Below, piece by piece: positions 19,201 to 29,219 of a stretch of DNA of 64,000 nucleotides. Position numbers and translations under genes: made by a program. This DNA comes from Lutibacter sp. (GTDB taxonomy: Bacteria > Bacteroidota > Bacteroidia > Flavobacteriales > Flavobacteriaceae): assembly GCA_018054895.1 (NCBI GenBank), contig JAGPIQ010000001.1:18440-82439 (forward strand), given 5' to 3'. A model generated the notes under the pieces. The model searched no databases. It saw only the letters and a program-made list of their open reading frames with translations, and was not told the origin of the DNA. Position 1 is the first letter of the stretch. The number at the start of each line of letters is the position of its first letter.

Positions 19201-19676
19201 TTTTTATCTAAAGGAACTGGTAAATCCCCTTCAACAATATGAAATGTTCCTTTTGTAGTACGTTTATCGCTAATTGGATTGTGTAAAACCCCTTGTTTTA
19301 TTCTATTCGAAACAATATCATCACTACTAAAAGTATGTCCGTTTGGTGGTAAACTCATTTCCCTAGCATGCCCTTTTTGCGTAAGTACCAATGTATTATT
19401 TGGTAATGCCATTGATTTATTGAATTTAACATCTTTCATATAATCATTAATGAAATGTTGAATTCTATCATCCGCAGGACAAAGATGATGTGATAATAAT
19501 CGTGACTTTTCTCTAAAATTTTTAATTAATCCATTTGTAAGCGACTGAAATTTAGGATTACAAAATTTTTGAATTGATGAATCGCTATCTTTAAAAATAG
19601 GCTGTCCTAAAGCCGCTAATTGTAAATTTATGTACTGTACAGTATCTTTTCTATAATCTTTAATTTCTTTATTCAT
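16218..19676 (-). CDS. Large conserved protein of unknown function (1152 aa)
   Basis: I do not recognise a named domain. The protein is cytoplasmic by appearance: no signal peptide and no clear membrane helix. The most conserved-looking blocks are DNYFGYSKKEIKTQISYSAN (329-348) followed by EEEHAGGA (354-361); CHKPCTVSGGGKSEISKS (481-498), a Gly-rich loop reminiscent of a nucleotide-binding turn; and TGKSPSTTGAGSEGALTKG (864-882), a second Gly/Ser/Thr-rich loop. The C-terminal 100 residues are helical and charged. From memory, proteins with these blocks recur in other Bacteroidota as hypothetical proteins. It is a single-gene unit with its own terminator and no functional neighbour. Kinase or carboxykinase-like chemistry is speculation based only on the Gly-rich loops. 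Confidence 0.85.
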   Translation of the reverse strand: MNKEIKDYRKDTVQYINLQLAALGQPIFKDSDSSIQKFCNPKFQSLTNGLIKNFREKSRLLSHHLCPADDRIQHFINDYMKDVKFNKSMALPNNTLVLTQKGHAREMSLPPNGHTFSSDDIVSNRIKQGVLHNPISDKRTTKGTFHIVEGDLPVPLDKKEVPKIVFAHFLHAAFNPSDDLKVLPFTSNQDEKAKLIVSLLLRPIVCPEVKGVIAQKSMEVRFFAPGTLVSNLDFVESIFGNGGDPYLALNDAALDPIHWTGHTGCIVLAPQLRKLKKKDVGLPHYNDATERQRFDEMCWKDENELYNDGGAFKVTCRDDRGVVVTIISDNYFGYSKKEIKTQISYSANLFGLVEEEHAGGAIAYPRGVMGDIVDGVVFSEKFKNKFTFEEVKQLLGDRIEVKEGNYGVDKKYSNVVYIPENAFINTNTNSITWTYNGIEQKLLLSPHKTYVHPTGNKFNLEKHKAISLWRIVNTQPEGIFCHKPCTVSGGGKSEISKSMLNAITYITFNLVDIEEDFKKADEVINYNYSTRWKDYDSTLPVSRSFLSPGRTLGSAVKLLTPSSKNSDEFNEYLKKIPVHIRSLVLFVKRLYRQDNAALNWKDSMSVDVINGQKGTILKYNGMPVVGSYVRIGFNQNGQWMLNKLRSDFSASTKIQTEDDITASITLPRNRFKDLNPEFTNKSLKVLVNCESHLFQRPDEAIVRGYDEGAERDIVSDNTFLTNYELLKKKDAIEIFEDTINFDKYTQPVKDLIISIVNSPNDEEYFVLPSHTRIVNGVPTANPRYLERNLFIDETEASYIGEIGVRLFRKIQSEDPVINVVNAVLPGRRNNPADRKAGIKPLAVYNPIHYQEVPELFMDFICSLTGKSPSTTGAGSEGALTKGPFNMLTPTTDLNNALLSHILTESNAFSTAAGYVGGDNKVDHDISLLIPEIWARLVPEDRDPKLLIANGSLEKVEDFEYNGQKVLASRLGYRITKIFAFRCMNRLFDEPDAVFNETMLKPELQGLEDYVDGINNIVEAQQKVGLRYFEDGSINAAIPPLKILLHIMAYGHFEGKEISNPELRSYFEREYIVNSDWYKERLQLKQQKEVVFYTTQIAYLNAFISNSDNALLVNEMNLLERLEEVEALLDNATDPKYLDRLVGTIGTDPLFRK

Positions 19677-19930
19677 TTTTTAATTATTAATAAATAGTAG
19701 TTTTTGGTTTAATTTGGCTGTTGAAATTGAATAATACTATATTTCCATACCAATGTATAAAATTAACTAAAAGGAACCATATTTGTCTGATAAAAATCAT
19801 TTAATACTATCTAAAATTTGTTTGAATCGTCTAAATTCTCATAAATATATAGTGAATTAACAATCAAACCGATTGCTTAGTATCAATATAATAGTATCAT
19901 AACTTTTTAAAATAACATATAGTCATAAAA

Positions 19931-19956
19931 AAAGCCGAAATTTAAATTTCGGCTTT
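19931..19956 (-). terminator. guaB terminator
   Basis: A perfect 26-bp palindrome (AAAGCCGAAATTT and complement), followed on the minus strand by a T7 run. Confidence 0.85.
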
Positions 19957-19975
19957 CAATATATTTTAGTGCTTT

Positions 19976-21781
<1,806 letters not shown>

Positions 21782-22645
21782 CTATATGTTTTCAAAAATT
21801 TTTAAGGCTTCGTTATAAGCACTTTCAAAGCTCATAGCTTTTATATTTGTAGTACATTTTTGTTGTGTAAAATACGAAATTAATTTTTCAGAAGGCATAT
21901 TTCCTGTCAATTCATCCTTCGCCATTGGGCAACCACCATATCCACGAATGGCTCCATCAAAACGTAAACAACCCGCTTTATAAGCAGCATCAACTTTCGG
22001 AAACCAATTTGTAGGTAATGTATGTAAATGTGCTCCAAATTCAATGGAAGGATACGCTGGAATTAAATTTGAAAATAAATATTGAATATCTTCTGGAGTT
22101 GAACTACCAATTGTGTCCGAAAGAGAAATAATTTGTACTCCCATTTTAGCCAACAATTCGGTATATTTTGAAACAATTTCAACATTCCAAGGATCTCCAT
22201 ACGGATTTCCAAAACCCATAGATAAATAGGCTACAACTTCTTTATTACTTTTCGTAGCTAAATTTAAAATTTTATCTAAAACAACGACAGATTCTTCAAT
22301 TGTTTTTCCTGTATTTCGCATTTGAAAGTTTTCAGAAATTGAAAAAGGATACCCCAAATAGGTAATTTCTTCAAATTGAACAGCATCTTCTGCCCCACGA
22401 ACATTCGCAACAATCGCTAATAATTTACTAATGGTTGTACTTAAATCTAATTTAGCCAAAACTTCAGCAGTGTCACGCATCTGCGGAATTGCTTTCGGCG
22501 AAACAAAACTTCCAAAGTCAATGGTATCATACCCAACTCGCAATAACGCATTTATAAATTGTGCTTTTGCTTGAGTAGGTATAAAATGCGACTTGATGCC
22601 TTGCATGGCATCACGAGGACATTCAATAAGTTTTACGGTGTTCAT
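21782..22645 (-). CDS. Hydroxymethylglutaryl-CoA lyase
   Basis: A 287-residue TIM-barrel enzyme of the HMG-CoA lyase family, which splits HMG-CoA into acetyl-CoA and acetoacetate in leucine degradation. Visible features: ECPRDAMQG at the N-terminus (metal and Arg), EFGAHLHTLP (His ligands near 203-208) and GAIRGYGGCPMAKDELTGN with the active-site Cys near 238. It is close to the LysE gene (25 bp) on the same strand. Other DRE-TIM lyases are possible, but the GGCP motif favours this assignment. Confidence 0.88.
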   Translation of the reverse strand: MNTVKLIECPRDAMQGIKSHFIPTQAKAQFINALLRVGYDTIDFGSFVSPKAIPQMRDTAEVLAKLDLSTTISKLLAIVANVRGAEDAVQFEEITYLGYPFSISENFQMRNTGKTIEESVVVLDKILNLATKSNKEVVAYLSMGFGNPYGDPWNVEIVSKYTELLAKMGVQIISLSDTIGSSTPEDIQYLFSNLIPAYPSIEFGAHLHTLPTNWFPKVDAAYKAGCLRFDGAIRGYGGCPMAKDELTGNMPSEKLISYFTQQKCTTNIKAMSFESAYNEALKIFENI

Positions 22646-22669
22646 ATACTACCAAAGATACAATTTCCT

Positions 22670-23284
22670 TTAAAAAAATAAGATAAAAAATGCGATACCA
22701 ATAAATACAATTATTTGTAACCATTTTAGTGATGAATTAAACGAGGATTGAGATTTTAAATAAGTCGCCAACTGTCCAGATAATATTGAAACCACTGAAA
22801 AAATGACCAACGCTTGCAACATAAATAAACCGCCTAAAACATATAATTGCACCAACGTACTTTGTGCAGTACTGTATAAAAAACCTGGTAAAAAGGCTAA
22901 AAAGAATATTGTTACTTTTGGGTTTACTACATTCATTATAAAACCTTGTTTAAAAAGCTGCAAAAGTTCTTTTTTCTCTACCTTTTTTAAATTGATTTCA
23001 GCATCACTTTTATACGCTTTATAGGCTAAAAATACTAAATAGAACGCCCCAAATAATTTTAGCGTAAAAAACAGCGATTCCGACTGATTTATAATGGCTG
23101 AAACTCCAACAGCAACCAACGTTGTATGGACTAAAATTCCAGAAACCAAACCAAATGAAGTCGCTATTCCATATTTTTTACCATTTGAAATACTTTGAAC
23201 CAACACATAAATAATGTCGGGTCCGGGCATTATGGTTAATAGCATAGATGCCCCAATAAATGATAAAAGAATATCGTAATTCAC
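22670..23284 (-). CDS. LysE/RhtB-family amino acid exporter
   Basis: A 204-residue inner-membrane protein with six predicted helices and the family signature MPGPDIIYVLVQSISNGKKYGI at about 19-40 (GPD core), plus NPKVTIFFLAFLPGF near 118-132. It exports amino acids or similar small solutes; the substrate is not determinable. It lies 6 bp downstream of the epimerase gene and upstream of the HMG-CoA lyase gene, a likely co-transcribed minus-strand group. Confidence 0.88.
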   Translation of the reverse strand: MNYDILLSFIGASMLLTIMPGPDIIYVLVQSISNGKKYGIATSFGLVSGILVHTTLVAVGVSAIINQSESLFFTLKLFGAFYLVFLAYKAYKSDAEINLKKVEKKELLQLFKQGFIMNVVNPKVTIFFLAFLPGFLYSTAQSTLVQLYVLGGLFMLQALVIFSVVSILSGQLATYLKSQSSFNSSLKWLQIIVFIGIAFFILFF

Positions 23285-23290
23285 AATAAA

Positions 23291-24340
23291 TTAATGAGAA
23301 TTCATTTTTAAATACCGATCCACAAAGGCTTTTACCCCTTCTTCTATAGATGTTTGTGGCTTAAAATCTATATATTCAAATAAATTTTCAACATTAGCAT
23401 ACGTACTTTGCACATCACCAGGTTGCATTGGTTTAAACACTATTTTCCCTTTTTTATTCAGCGCTTTTTCAATAGCAGCAACATAATCCATTAAAGCAAC
23501 AGGACTATTATTTCCAATATTGAACAGTTGGTACGATTTTGAACTTATAGATGAAGTCGGTTTTTTAGGATTAAATTTAGGATTGTTTTCTTTTGGAGGA
23601 AGCGGAATCAGCCTACGAATACTTTCGACAATATCAGCCACATACGTAAAATCACGACTCATATTTCCATTGTTAAAAACTTCAAATTCCTTATCTTCCA
23701 CCATTGCTTTTGTAAAAAGATACAAGGCCATATCTGGTCGTCCCCACGGGCCATACACCGTAAAAAATCGTAAACCAGTACAAGGAATCTTAAATAAATT
23801 TGCATAGGAATGCGCCATCATTTCATTAGCTTTTTTACTAGCCGCATATATTGCCAACGGATGATCTGTACAATTATCCTCTTTAAACGGAATATCCTCA
23901 CTTAAACCATAAACTGAACTTGATGATGCATAAATTAAATGCTCTACAGGATGCGCTCTACAACTTTCTAAAATATTTAAAAAACCTGTAATATTACTAT
24001 CAATATATGAATGTGGATTTTCTAAAGAATAGCGAACTCCAGCTTGTGCTGCTAAATTAACAACGTAATCAAATTGCTGAGTTTTAAATAATTCTTTTAT
24101 ATTTTCTAAATCCGTTAAATCTAGTTTTATAAATAAAATATTATTAGTTCCTATCAATTTATTGTACTCAATTTCAGAAGTGTTAATTCCTAAATCATTC
24201 AAACGAGCCAACTTTAAATTCGGGTCGTAATAATCGTTTATTACATCCAATCCTACAATTTCAAAATTGTAATTCGCTAATAATTTGGCTAAGTGATAGC
24301 CAATAAAACCAGCCATTCCTGTAATTAATATTTTTTTCAT
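23291..24340 (-). CDS. NAD-dependent epimerase, UDP-glucuronate 4-epimerase-like
   Basis: About 349 residues of an extended short-chain dehydrogenase. The start is taken at the ATG at 24340 (MKKILITGMAG) because the GTG 21 bp upstream adds only a hydrophilic tail before the Rossmann fold. TGMAGFIGYHLAKLL binds NAD; SSSSVYG plus YAASKKANE give the catalytic Ser/Tyr-x3-Lys; RFFTVYGPWGRPDMALYLFTK is characteristic of the CapI/LpsL group that makes UDP-galacturonate for surface polysaccharide. The product identity is by family resemblance. Confidence 0.85.
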   Translation of the reverse strand: MKKILITGMAGFIGYHLAKLLANYNFEIVGLDVINDYYDPNLKLARLNDLGINTSEIEYNKLIGTNNILFIKLDLTDLENIKELFKTQQFDYVVNLAAQAGVRYSLENPHSYIDSNITGFLNILESCRAHPVEHLIYASSSSVYGLSEDIPFKEDNCTDHPLAIYAASKKANEMMAHSYANLFKIPCTGLRFFTVYGPWGRPDMALYLFTKAMVEDKEFEVFNNGNMSRDFTYVADIVESIRRLIPLPPKENNPKFNPKKPTSSISSKSYQLFNIGNNSPVALMDYVAAIEKALNKKGKIVFKPMQPGDVQSTYANVENLFEYIDFKPQTSIEEGVKAFVDRYLKMNSH

Positions 24341-24517
24341 ATCTCTAATTCTACTTTCCACAAAAATAGAATTATTTATAGCAACACGTATTAATTAACG
24401 TAACTTTTTCAAAAATTATAACAATCAATTTAAATGTATTTCCATAAAAAACACTAATTTCTTAAATTAATGAATTCCTAAGCTGAAGAAAATTTAAATG
24501 AGACTCAAAATAATTAA

Positions 24518-24544
24518 GGTTAGATGATTTAAAACCACCTAACC
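24518..24544 (-). terminator. Possible aroQ terminator
   Basis: A 9-bp stem (24518-24526 with 24536-24544, one G-U) and a 9-nt loop, followed on the minus strand by TTAATTATTTT. Confidence 0.5.
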
Positions 24545-24583
24545 CTAAAATTAAATTATTAACTATAAATTGAATCGCTACTA

Positions 24584-24997
24584 TTACAAAAAGCTTTCTA
24601 TCGCCAATTCATAACTTTGCAAGCCAAAACCAGCAATTACACCTTTAGCAACCGGAGCAATGTAGGATACATGACGAAAATCTTCCCGCGAATGTACATT
24701 GGAAATGTGCACTTCAATAACTGGTGTCGTAATTCCTTTAATAGCATCACCAATAGCCACGGAAGTATGTGTATAAGCACCTGCATTTAAAACAACACCA
24801 TCAAAACTAAAACCTACTTCATGCAATTTATTAATAAGTTCACCTTCAATATTGCTCTGAAAATAGTCTAATTCGACATTAATATATTTCTTTTTCAACG
24901 TTTTATAAAATTCTTCAAAAGTTAAACTTCCATAAATTTCAGGTTCACGTTTTCCTAATAAATTTAAATTAGGACCATTAATAATGCAAATTTTCAT
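24584..24997 (-). CDS. aroQ: 3-dehydroquinate dehydratase, type II
   Basis: A 137-residue small enzyme of the shikimate pathway converting 3-dehydroquinate to 3-dehydroshikimate. It shows INGPNLNLLGKREPEIYG (6-23, catalytic Tyr22), NAGAYTHTSVAIGDA near 76-90 and EVHISNVHSREDFRH near 99-113 (catalytic His). Complete length. Divergent from xerD across the small outer-membrane protein gene. Confidence 0.95.
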   Translation of the reverse strand: MKICIINGPNLNLLGKREPEIYGSLTFEEFYKTLKKKYINVELDYFQSNIEGELINKLHEVGFSFDGVVLNAGAYTHTSVAIGDAIKGITTPVIEVHISNVHSREDFRHVSYIAPVAKGVIAGFGLQSYELAIESFL

Positions 24998-25065
24998 AAA
25001 TAACTGGGTGTTTTTAAATCTTTTCTTTGAAGTTCAAATGTATAAAAATAAATAGTTATAACTCT

Positions 25066-25644
25066 CTATAAATCGCTATAATCAAATGAATATACAATCC
25101 CCAACTGAATTGCATTTAATTTTTTATAATCATTATAACTAAAATCTATAAATTTTGAAACACCTAAAGAATATCTGGCATCTATCAATAATTTTGGAGA
25201 TACTTTTAGCTGAATTCCTGTATCAACCGCTAAAATAAATTTTTTATAAATAGAACTTCTAGTATCTGTATTTGAAATTGAAAGTAAAAATTGTGATTCA
25301 GGACCTGCGTACACTCCTAAAAAGTCTGTTACATTATATTTAACAAATACTGGAATATGTAATAATCCTAAACGGTCGTTTAATTCAAATTCTGTAGAAG
25401 AATATACGACTTCTGTCAGGATAGAAACTTTTTCACTTCTATTAAATGCTAGAAAACCACCAATGTAAAATCCATTCCGACTATTAGAATCCGATTCATC
25501 ATTTAAAACCGTTTTTACAGTACCTAAATGTGTTCCCGCTTTAAACCCAAACGTGGTAGTTGGTAAAAAATAGTTAGAATCTTGTGCTTTCACCATTGAA
25601 AAAATGAAACAAAAAAGAGTTAAAACAAGCCATTTATTTTTCAT
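25066..25644 (-). CDS. Outer-membrane beta-barrel protein (PorT-like)
   Basis: A 192-residue exported protein. The signal peptide ends near VKAQ (residue 21). The rest is a series of short amphipathic strands with aromatic ends (FGFKAGTHLGTVK, GFYIGGFLAFN, VYAGPESQFLL), typical of the porin_2/OmpW-like small barrels of Bacteroidota. The function is not known. It lies between aroQ (same strand) and the divergent xerD. Confidence 0.8.
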   Translation of the reverse strand: MKNKWLVLTLFCFIFSMVKAQDSNYFLPTTTFGFKAGTHLGTVKTVLNDESDSNSRNGFYIGGFLAFNRSEKVSILTEVVYSSTEFELNDRLGLLHIPVFVKYNVTDFLGVYAGPESQFLLSISNTDTRSSIYKKFILAVDTGIQLKVSPKLLIDARYSLGVSKFIDFSYNDYKKLNAIQLGIVYSFDYSDL

Positions 25645-25721
25645 ACGTATTAAATTTTTAAAGAAATCGAAGATACTTATTTCTTCCTGAAAACAGGTGA
25701 TTTTATTAGTATATTTACCAC

Positions 25722-26621
25722 ATGAAATGGAATACAGCTTTAAAAGATTATCAATTTTATTTAAAAATAGAAAAAGGATTGGCTAAAAACTCCATTGAAA
25801 GTTATTCAAGGGATGTAAAAAAATTAATTGGCTATTTAGAACTGAATGACATGCCTATTTCTCCTATTTCTATTGAAAAAAAGGAAATTCAAGAGTTTAT
25901 TTATACAGCTGCAAAAAGCATCAATCCACGATCACAATCCCGACTTATTTCTGGTTTGCGCAACTTTTTTGATTATTTAGTTTTTGAAGATTATCGAAAA
26001 AATAATCCTATGCAACTTATAGAATCTCCAAAAACTGGTCGAAAATTACCTGATACTTTATCCTTAGAAGATATTGATAAAATTATCAATGAAATTGATT
26101 TAAGCGAGCCACAAGGTGAACGCAACAGAACAATTTTAGAAACATTGTATAGTTGTGGATTGCGAGTTTCTGAACTTACTGAATTAAAAATTTCTAATTT
26201 ATTTTTTGATGAAGGCTTCATTCAAGTCATAGGAAAAGGAAATAAACAACGCTTTGTGCCTATAAATACTTCAACTATAAAATATATTCAAATTTATTTG
26301 AATGAAATTAGAAGTCATATTTCGATTCAAAAAGGATTTGAAGATTTCGTTTTTTTAAACAGACGCGGCAAAAATTTAACACGGGTAATGATTTTTACAA
26401 TTATTAAAAATTTAGCAGAAAAAGCAGGAATTCACAAAAATATTAGTCCACATACCTTTCGCCATTCATTTGCGACACATTTATTAGAGCGTGGAGCCGA
26501 TTTAAGGGCTATTCAACAAATGTTAGGGCACGAAAGCATAACAACTACAGAAATTTATATGCACTTAGATAAAAGCTTTTTAAAGCAAGTTGTAAATACT
26601 TTTCATCCTCGTAAAAGATAA
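25722..26621 (+). CDS. xerD: Tyrosine recombinase XerD
   Basis: A 299-residue site-specific recombinase. The N-terminal SAM-like core-binding domain spans about 1-85. The C-terminal catalytic domain has Arg in SCGLRVSEL near 148, the HTFRHSFATHLLERGADLRAIQQMLGH block (about 244-270) and the nucleophile Tyr in TTEIYMHLD near 279. The expected role is chromosome dimer resolution at dif. The length is that of a housekeeping Xer protein, and it lacks the extra helix of integron integrases. Confidence 0.92.
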   Translation: MKWNTALKDYQFYLKIEKGLAKNSIESYSRDVKKLIGYLELNDMPISPISIEKKEIQEFIYTAAKSINPRSQSRLISGLRNFFDYLVFEDYRKNNPMQLIESPKTGRKLPDTLSLEDIDKIINEIDLSEPQGERNRTILETLYSCGLRVSELTELKISNLFFDEGFIQVIGKGNKQRFVPINTSTIKYIQIYLNEIRSHISIQKGFEDFVFLNRRGKNLTRVMIFTIIKNLAEKAGIHKNISPHTFRHSFATHLLERGADLRAIQQMLGHESITTTEIYMHLDKSFLKQVVNTFHPRKR

Positions 26622-26622
26622 A

Positions 26623-26650
26623 AAAAAATCTCACCGAAGTGAGATTTTTT
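26623..26650. terminator. Bidirectional terminator xerD / rny
   Basis: A 12-bp stem AAAAAATCTCAC/GTGAGATTTTTT with a CGAA tetraloop between converging genes. Confidence 0.88.
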
Positions 26651-26679
26651 ACATTTAATATATTTTTACTTTGAATTTG

Positions 26680-28248
26680 CTATTTAGCAATATTTACAGC
26701 ACGTGTTTCTCTAATTACAGTTACACGAACTTGACCTGGATAGGTCATATCATTTTGAATTTTTTGTGAAATACTGAAAGAAAGTTCACCCGCTTTTGCA
26801 TCGCTAATTTTTTCACTTTCAACAATTACTCTTAATTCTCTACCTGCTTGTATAGCATATGCTTTTTGAACTCCATTAAATCCGAATGCAATGTCTTCTA
26901 AATCTTTTAAACGTTGAATATACGAATCCAATATTTGACGACGTGCTCCTGGGCGTGCTCCTGAAATAGCATCACAAACTTGTACAATTGGCGCAATTAA
27001 CGATTTCATTTCAATTTCATCGTGGTGAGCTCCAATGGCATTACAAATTTCTGGGTTTTCATTATATTTTTCAGCCCATTGCATACCTAACAATGCGTGT
27101 GGTAATTCACTTTCAGTTTCTGGTACTTTACCAATATCATGTAATAAACCAGCACGTTTTGCCATTTTAGCATTCAACCCTAATTCCGCAGCCATAATAC
27201 CACAAAGATTTGCTACTTCGCGCGAGTGTTGCAATAAATTTTGTCCATAAGATGAGCGGTATTTCATACGCCCAATTGTTTTAATTAATTCAGGGTGTAA
27301 ACCATGAATTCCTAAATCAATAACGGTACGTTTCCCAATTTCAATAATTTCTTGTTGAATTTGTTTTTCAGTTTTCTTCACTACTTCTTCAATACGAGCA
27401 GGGTGAATACGACCATCTGTAACTAAGTTATGCAGCGCTAAACGAGCAATTTCTCGTCTTACAGGATCAAAACATGATAAAATAATTGCTTCTGGCGTAT
27501 CATCTACAATAATTTCAACACCAGTTTCAGCTTCTAATGCACGAATATTTCGTCCTTCTCTACCAATAATTCTACCTTTAACATCATCCGACTCTATATT
27601 GAAAACAGACACACAGTTTTCTACAGTTTGTTCTACTCCAACACGTTGAATAGTATTTAAAATAACTTTACGAGCTTCTTGTTGCGCTGTTAATTTTGAT
27701 TCTTCAATGGTTTCCTGAATGAAAGCCATTGCGTCTGATTTTGCTTGTTCTCTTAACGAAGTCACTAATTCTTTTTTAGCATCATCTGCAGACAAACCTG
27801 AAATAACTTCTAAATTTTCAACTTGTTTACGGTGTAACTTATCGATCTCCTCAGTTCTGCGCTCTAAATATTCAAGTTTCCCATCATAATCAAGAATTTT
27901 AGCATCTATTTCATTATTTATTTTTTTACTTTTATCCAGTTCTTGAGATATCATTGATTCTTTATCTCTTGTTCTTTTTTCAGCATCGGCAATTTTTTTA
28001 TCACGTCCAATAATAACTTTTTCGTGTTCCGATTTTAATTCAATAAACTTTTCTTTTGCTTGTAAAATTTTATCTTTTTTGATAGCCTCAGCTTCAATTT
28101 TAGCTTCTTTTATAATCGTTAAAGCTTCTTTTTTTGTATTTTTAATAATTTTCGTAGCATTCGATTTCTCTAGAATTTTTGCAATAATGTATCCTATTCC
28201 TAATCCTATAACGATACCAATTATAATCGGTATTAAATTTCCTTCCAT
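26680..28248 (-). CDS. rny: Ribonuclease Y
   Basis: A 522-residue membrane-anchored endoribonuclease initiating mRNA decay. An N-terminal helix (about 6-24) is followed by a long coiled coil to about residue 190, a KH domain ([21 protein letters not shown], about 226-246) and an HD domain with HDIGK near 369. Length matches the family. It lies downstream of zapA with the 6S RNA gene between them. Confidence 0.95.
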   Translation of the reverse strand: MEGNLIPIIIGIVIGLGIGYIIAKILEKSNATKIIKNTKKEALTIIKEAKIEAEAIKKDKILQAKEKFIELKSEHEKVIIGRDKKIADAEKRTRDKESMISQELDKSKKINNEIDAKILDYDGKLEYLERRTEEIDKLHRKQVENLEVISGLSADDAKKELVTSLREQAKSDAMAFIQETIEESKLTAQQEARKVILNTIQRVGVEQTVENCVSVFNIESDDVKGRIIGREGRNIRALEAETGVEIIVDDTPEAIILSCFDPVRREIARLALHNLVTDGRIHPARIEEVVKKTEKQIQQEIIEIGKRTVIDLGIHGLHPELIKTIGRMKYRSSYGQNLLQHSREVANLCGIMAAELGLNAKMAKRAGLLHDIGKVPETESELPHALLGMQWAEKYNENPEICNAIGAHHDEIEMKSLIAPIVQVCDAISGARPGARRQILDSYIQRLKDLEDIAFGFNGVQKAYAIQAGRELRVIVESEKISDAKAGELSFSISQKIQNDMTYPGQVRVTVIRETRAVNIAK

Positions 28249-28265
28249 ATGTTAAGTGTATATAT

Positions 28266-28424
28266 AAAAAAACCTACATTAGTAGTGTTTTGCAAACTCC
28301 TTATAAACAAGTTTAGGACTAACAAATTGATCAAGGATCCGCTCGGAGACGGCTTGCTTTTACAACTTAGACTCATCCTTTATAAAGATCTAGTGTTGAG
28401 TTTGACAAATATAACTAATGTAGG
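28266..28424 (-). ncRNA. ssrS: 6S RNA
   Basis: The gap between zapA and rny holds a roughly 150-nt element closed by a perfect 11-bp stem (28273-28283 with 28414-28424). An internal GC-rich hairpin sits near 28332-28345, with paired AAGGAT/ATCCTT arms around it: the long, irregular, bubble-containing rod expected of 6S RNA. A T7 run directly follows the closing stem on the minus strand only, which sets the strand. The position next to zapA also fits 6S RNA genes in other bacteria. Ends are approximate. Confidence 0.75.
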
Positions 28425-28454
28425 CAGTACTATTAATTAATAATTTTAAAGAAC

Positions 28455-28751
28455 TTATTTTGCTAAGTGAATATCTAACAATTCACTCAATTTATTTAAT
28501 TTTCCTGACACTTCTGCAATATCTTCATCTCTCGAAATTGCGTTTATTTCAACAAGTGATGCAAATTGTAAAGCACACATTGCTAATACATCTTGTTTAT
28601 CACTTACAGAGTAATTCTTTTCAAATTTGGTAACCAAATCATTGATTTTTTTTGCTGCTTTACGCATTCCCTCTTCCTCTCTTTCATTATTCACTTTTAT
28701 AGGATATACGCGCCCTGCAATGGTTACTTTTATTTTTAAAGGTTCTTCCAT
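28455..28751 (-). CDS. zapA: Cell division protein ZapA
   Basis: A 98-residue protein of the ZapA family that bundles FtsZ. It shows a short N-terminal beta region (LKIKVTIAGRVYPIKV), the RKAAKKINDLV segment, the MCALQFASLVE helix and a C-terminal coiled coil. It follows a small coiled-coil gene by 13 bp and precedes the 6S RNA gene. Confidence 0.9.
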   Translation of the reverse strand: MEEPLKIKVTIAGRVYPIKVNNEREEEGMRKAAKKINDLVTKFEKNYSVSDKQDVLAMCALQFASLVEINAISRDEDIAEVSGKLNKLSELLDIHLAK

Positions 28752-28764
28752 ATATTAAAAGATC

Positions 28765-29055
28765 TTATTCACTCAATTGCACTATACAAGCATCAATTTC
28801 ACGAATTAAAGCATTTATTTTGAGTTTTGTTTCTCTTGTATCTTCTTTACTGCCCTCAATAGTTTTCGCAATTTTTAATAACTGATATTGTTTTTCAATT
28901 TCACTATTAATTTGCTTTTCTTTAGTAATTTGAGTCTCTAAAGTCGTTATTTTCTTGTACAAAAGCTCATTTTCTTCTTTTAAAAAATCATAATTTTCTA
29001 AAAGCATTTTAAGCTTATCTTCAACTATATTAACAACTTGTGTTATATTACTCAT
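28765..29055 (-). CDS. Small coiled-coil protein, ZapB-like context
   Basis: A 96-residue, almost entirely helical protein with heptad-like Leu/Ile spacing (about 8-60) and many Lys/Glu residues; no signal peptide. Its place directly upstream of zapA suggests a role with the division ring, perhaps comparable to ZapB, but sequence similarity alone does not prove this. Confidence 0.7.
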   Translation of the reverse strand: MSNITQVVNIVEDKLKMLLENYDFLKEENELLYKKITTLETQITKEKQINSEIEKQYQLLKIAKTIEGSKEDTRETKLKINALIREIDACIVQLSE

Positions 29056-29219
29056 TTGCTAAAGCATCAAAACTATTAATTACAAAGTTAGTATTAGTCT
29101 ACCAATATTACAACTGTTTTTTATCATTTTATGAAATTCTATTAAATAATTTTATAAATGCTTGAGTATTCAATAGTAACATTTATATATTTTATTAATT
29201 TAGCCCAAAATCTTTATCT

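Noticed and set aside
25722-26621. XerD as the integrase of the cassette-like array
   Set aside because: Length, motifs and the aroQ neighbourhood fit the housekeeping XerD, and it is 15 kb away from the array; a role in cassette movement cannot be inferred.
28249-28440. 63-codon plus-strand ORF between rny and zapA
   Set aside because: It overlaps the 6S RNA structure and has no coding character.
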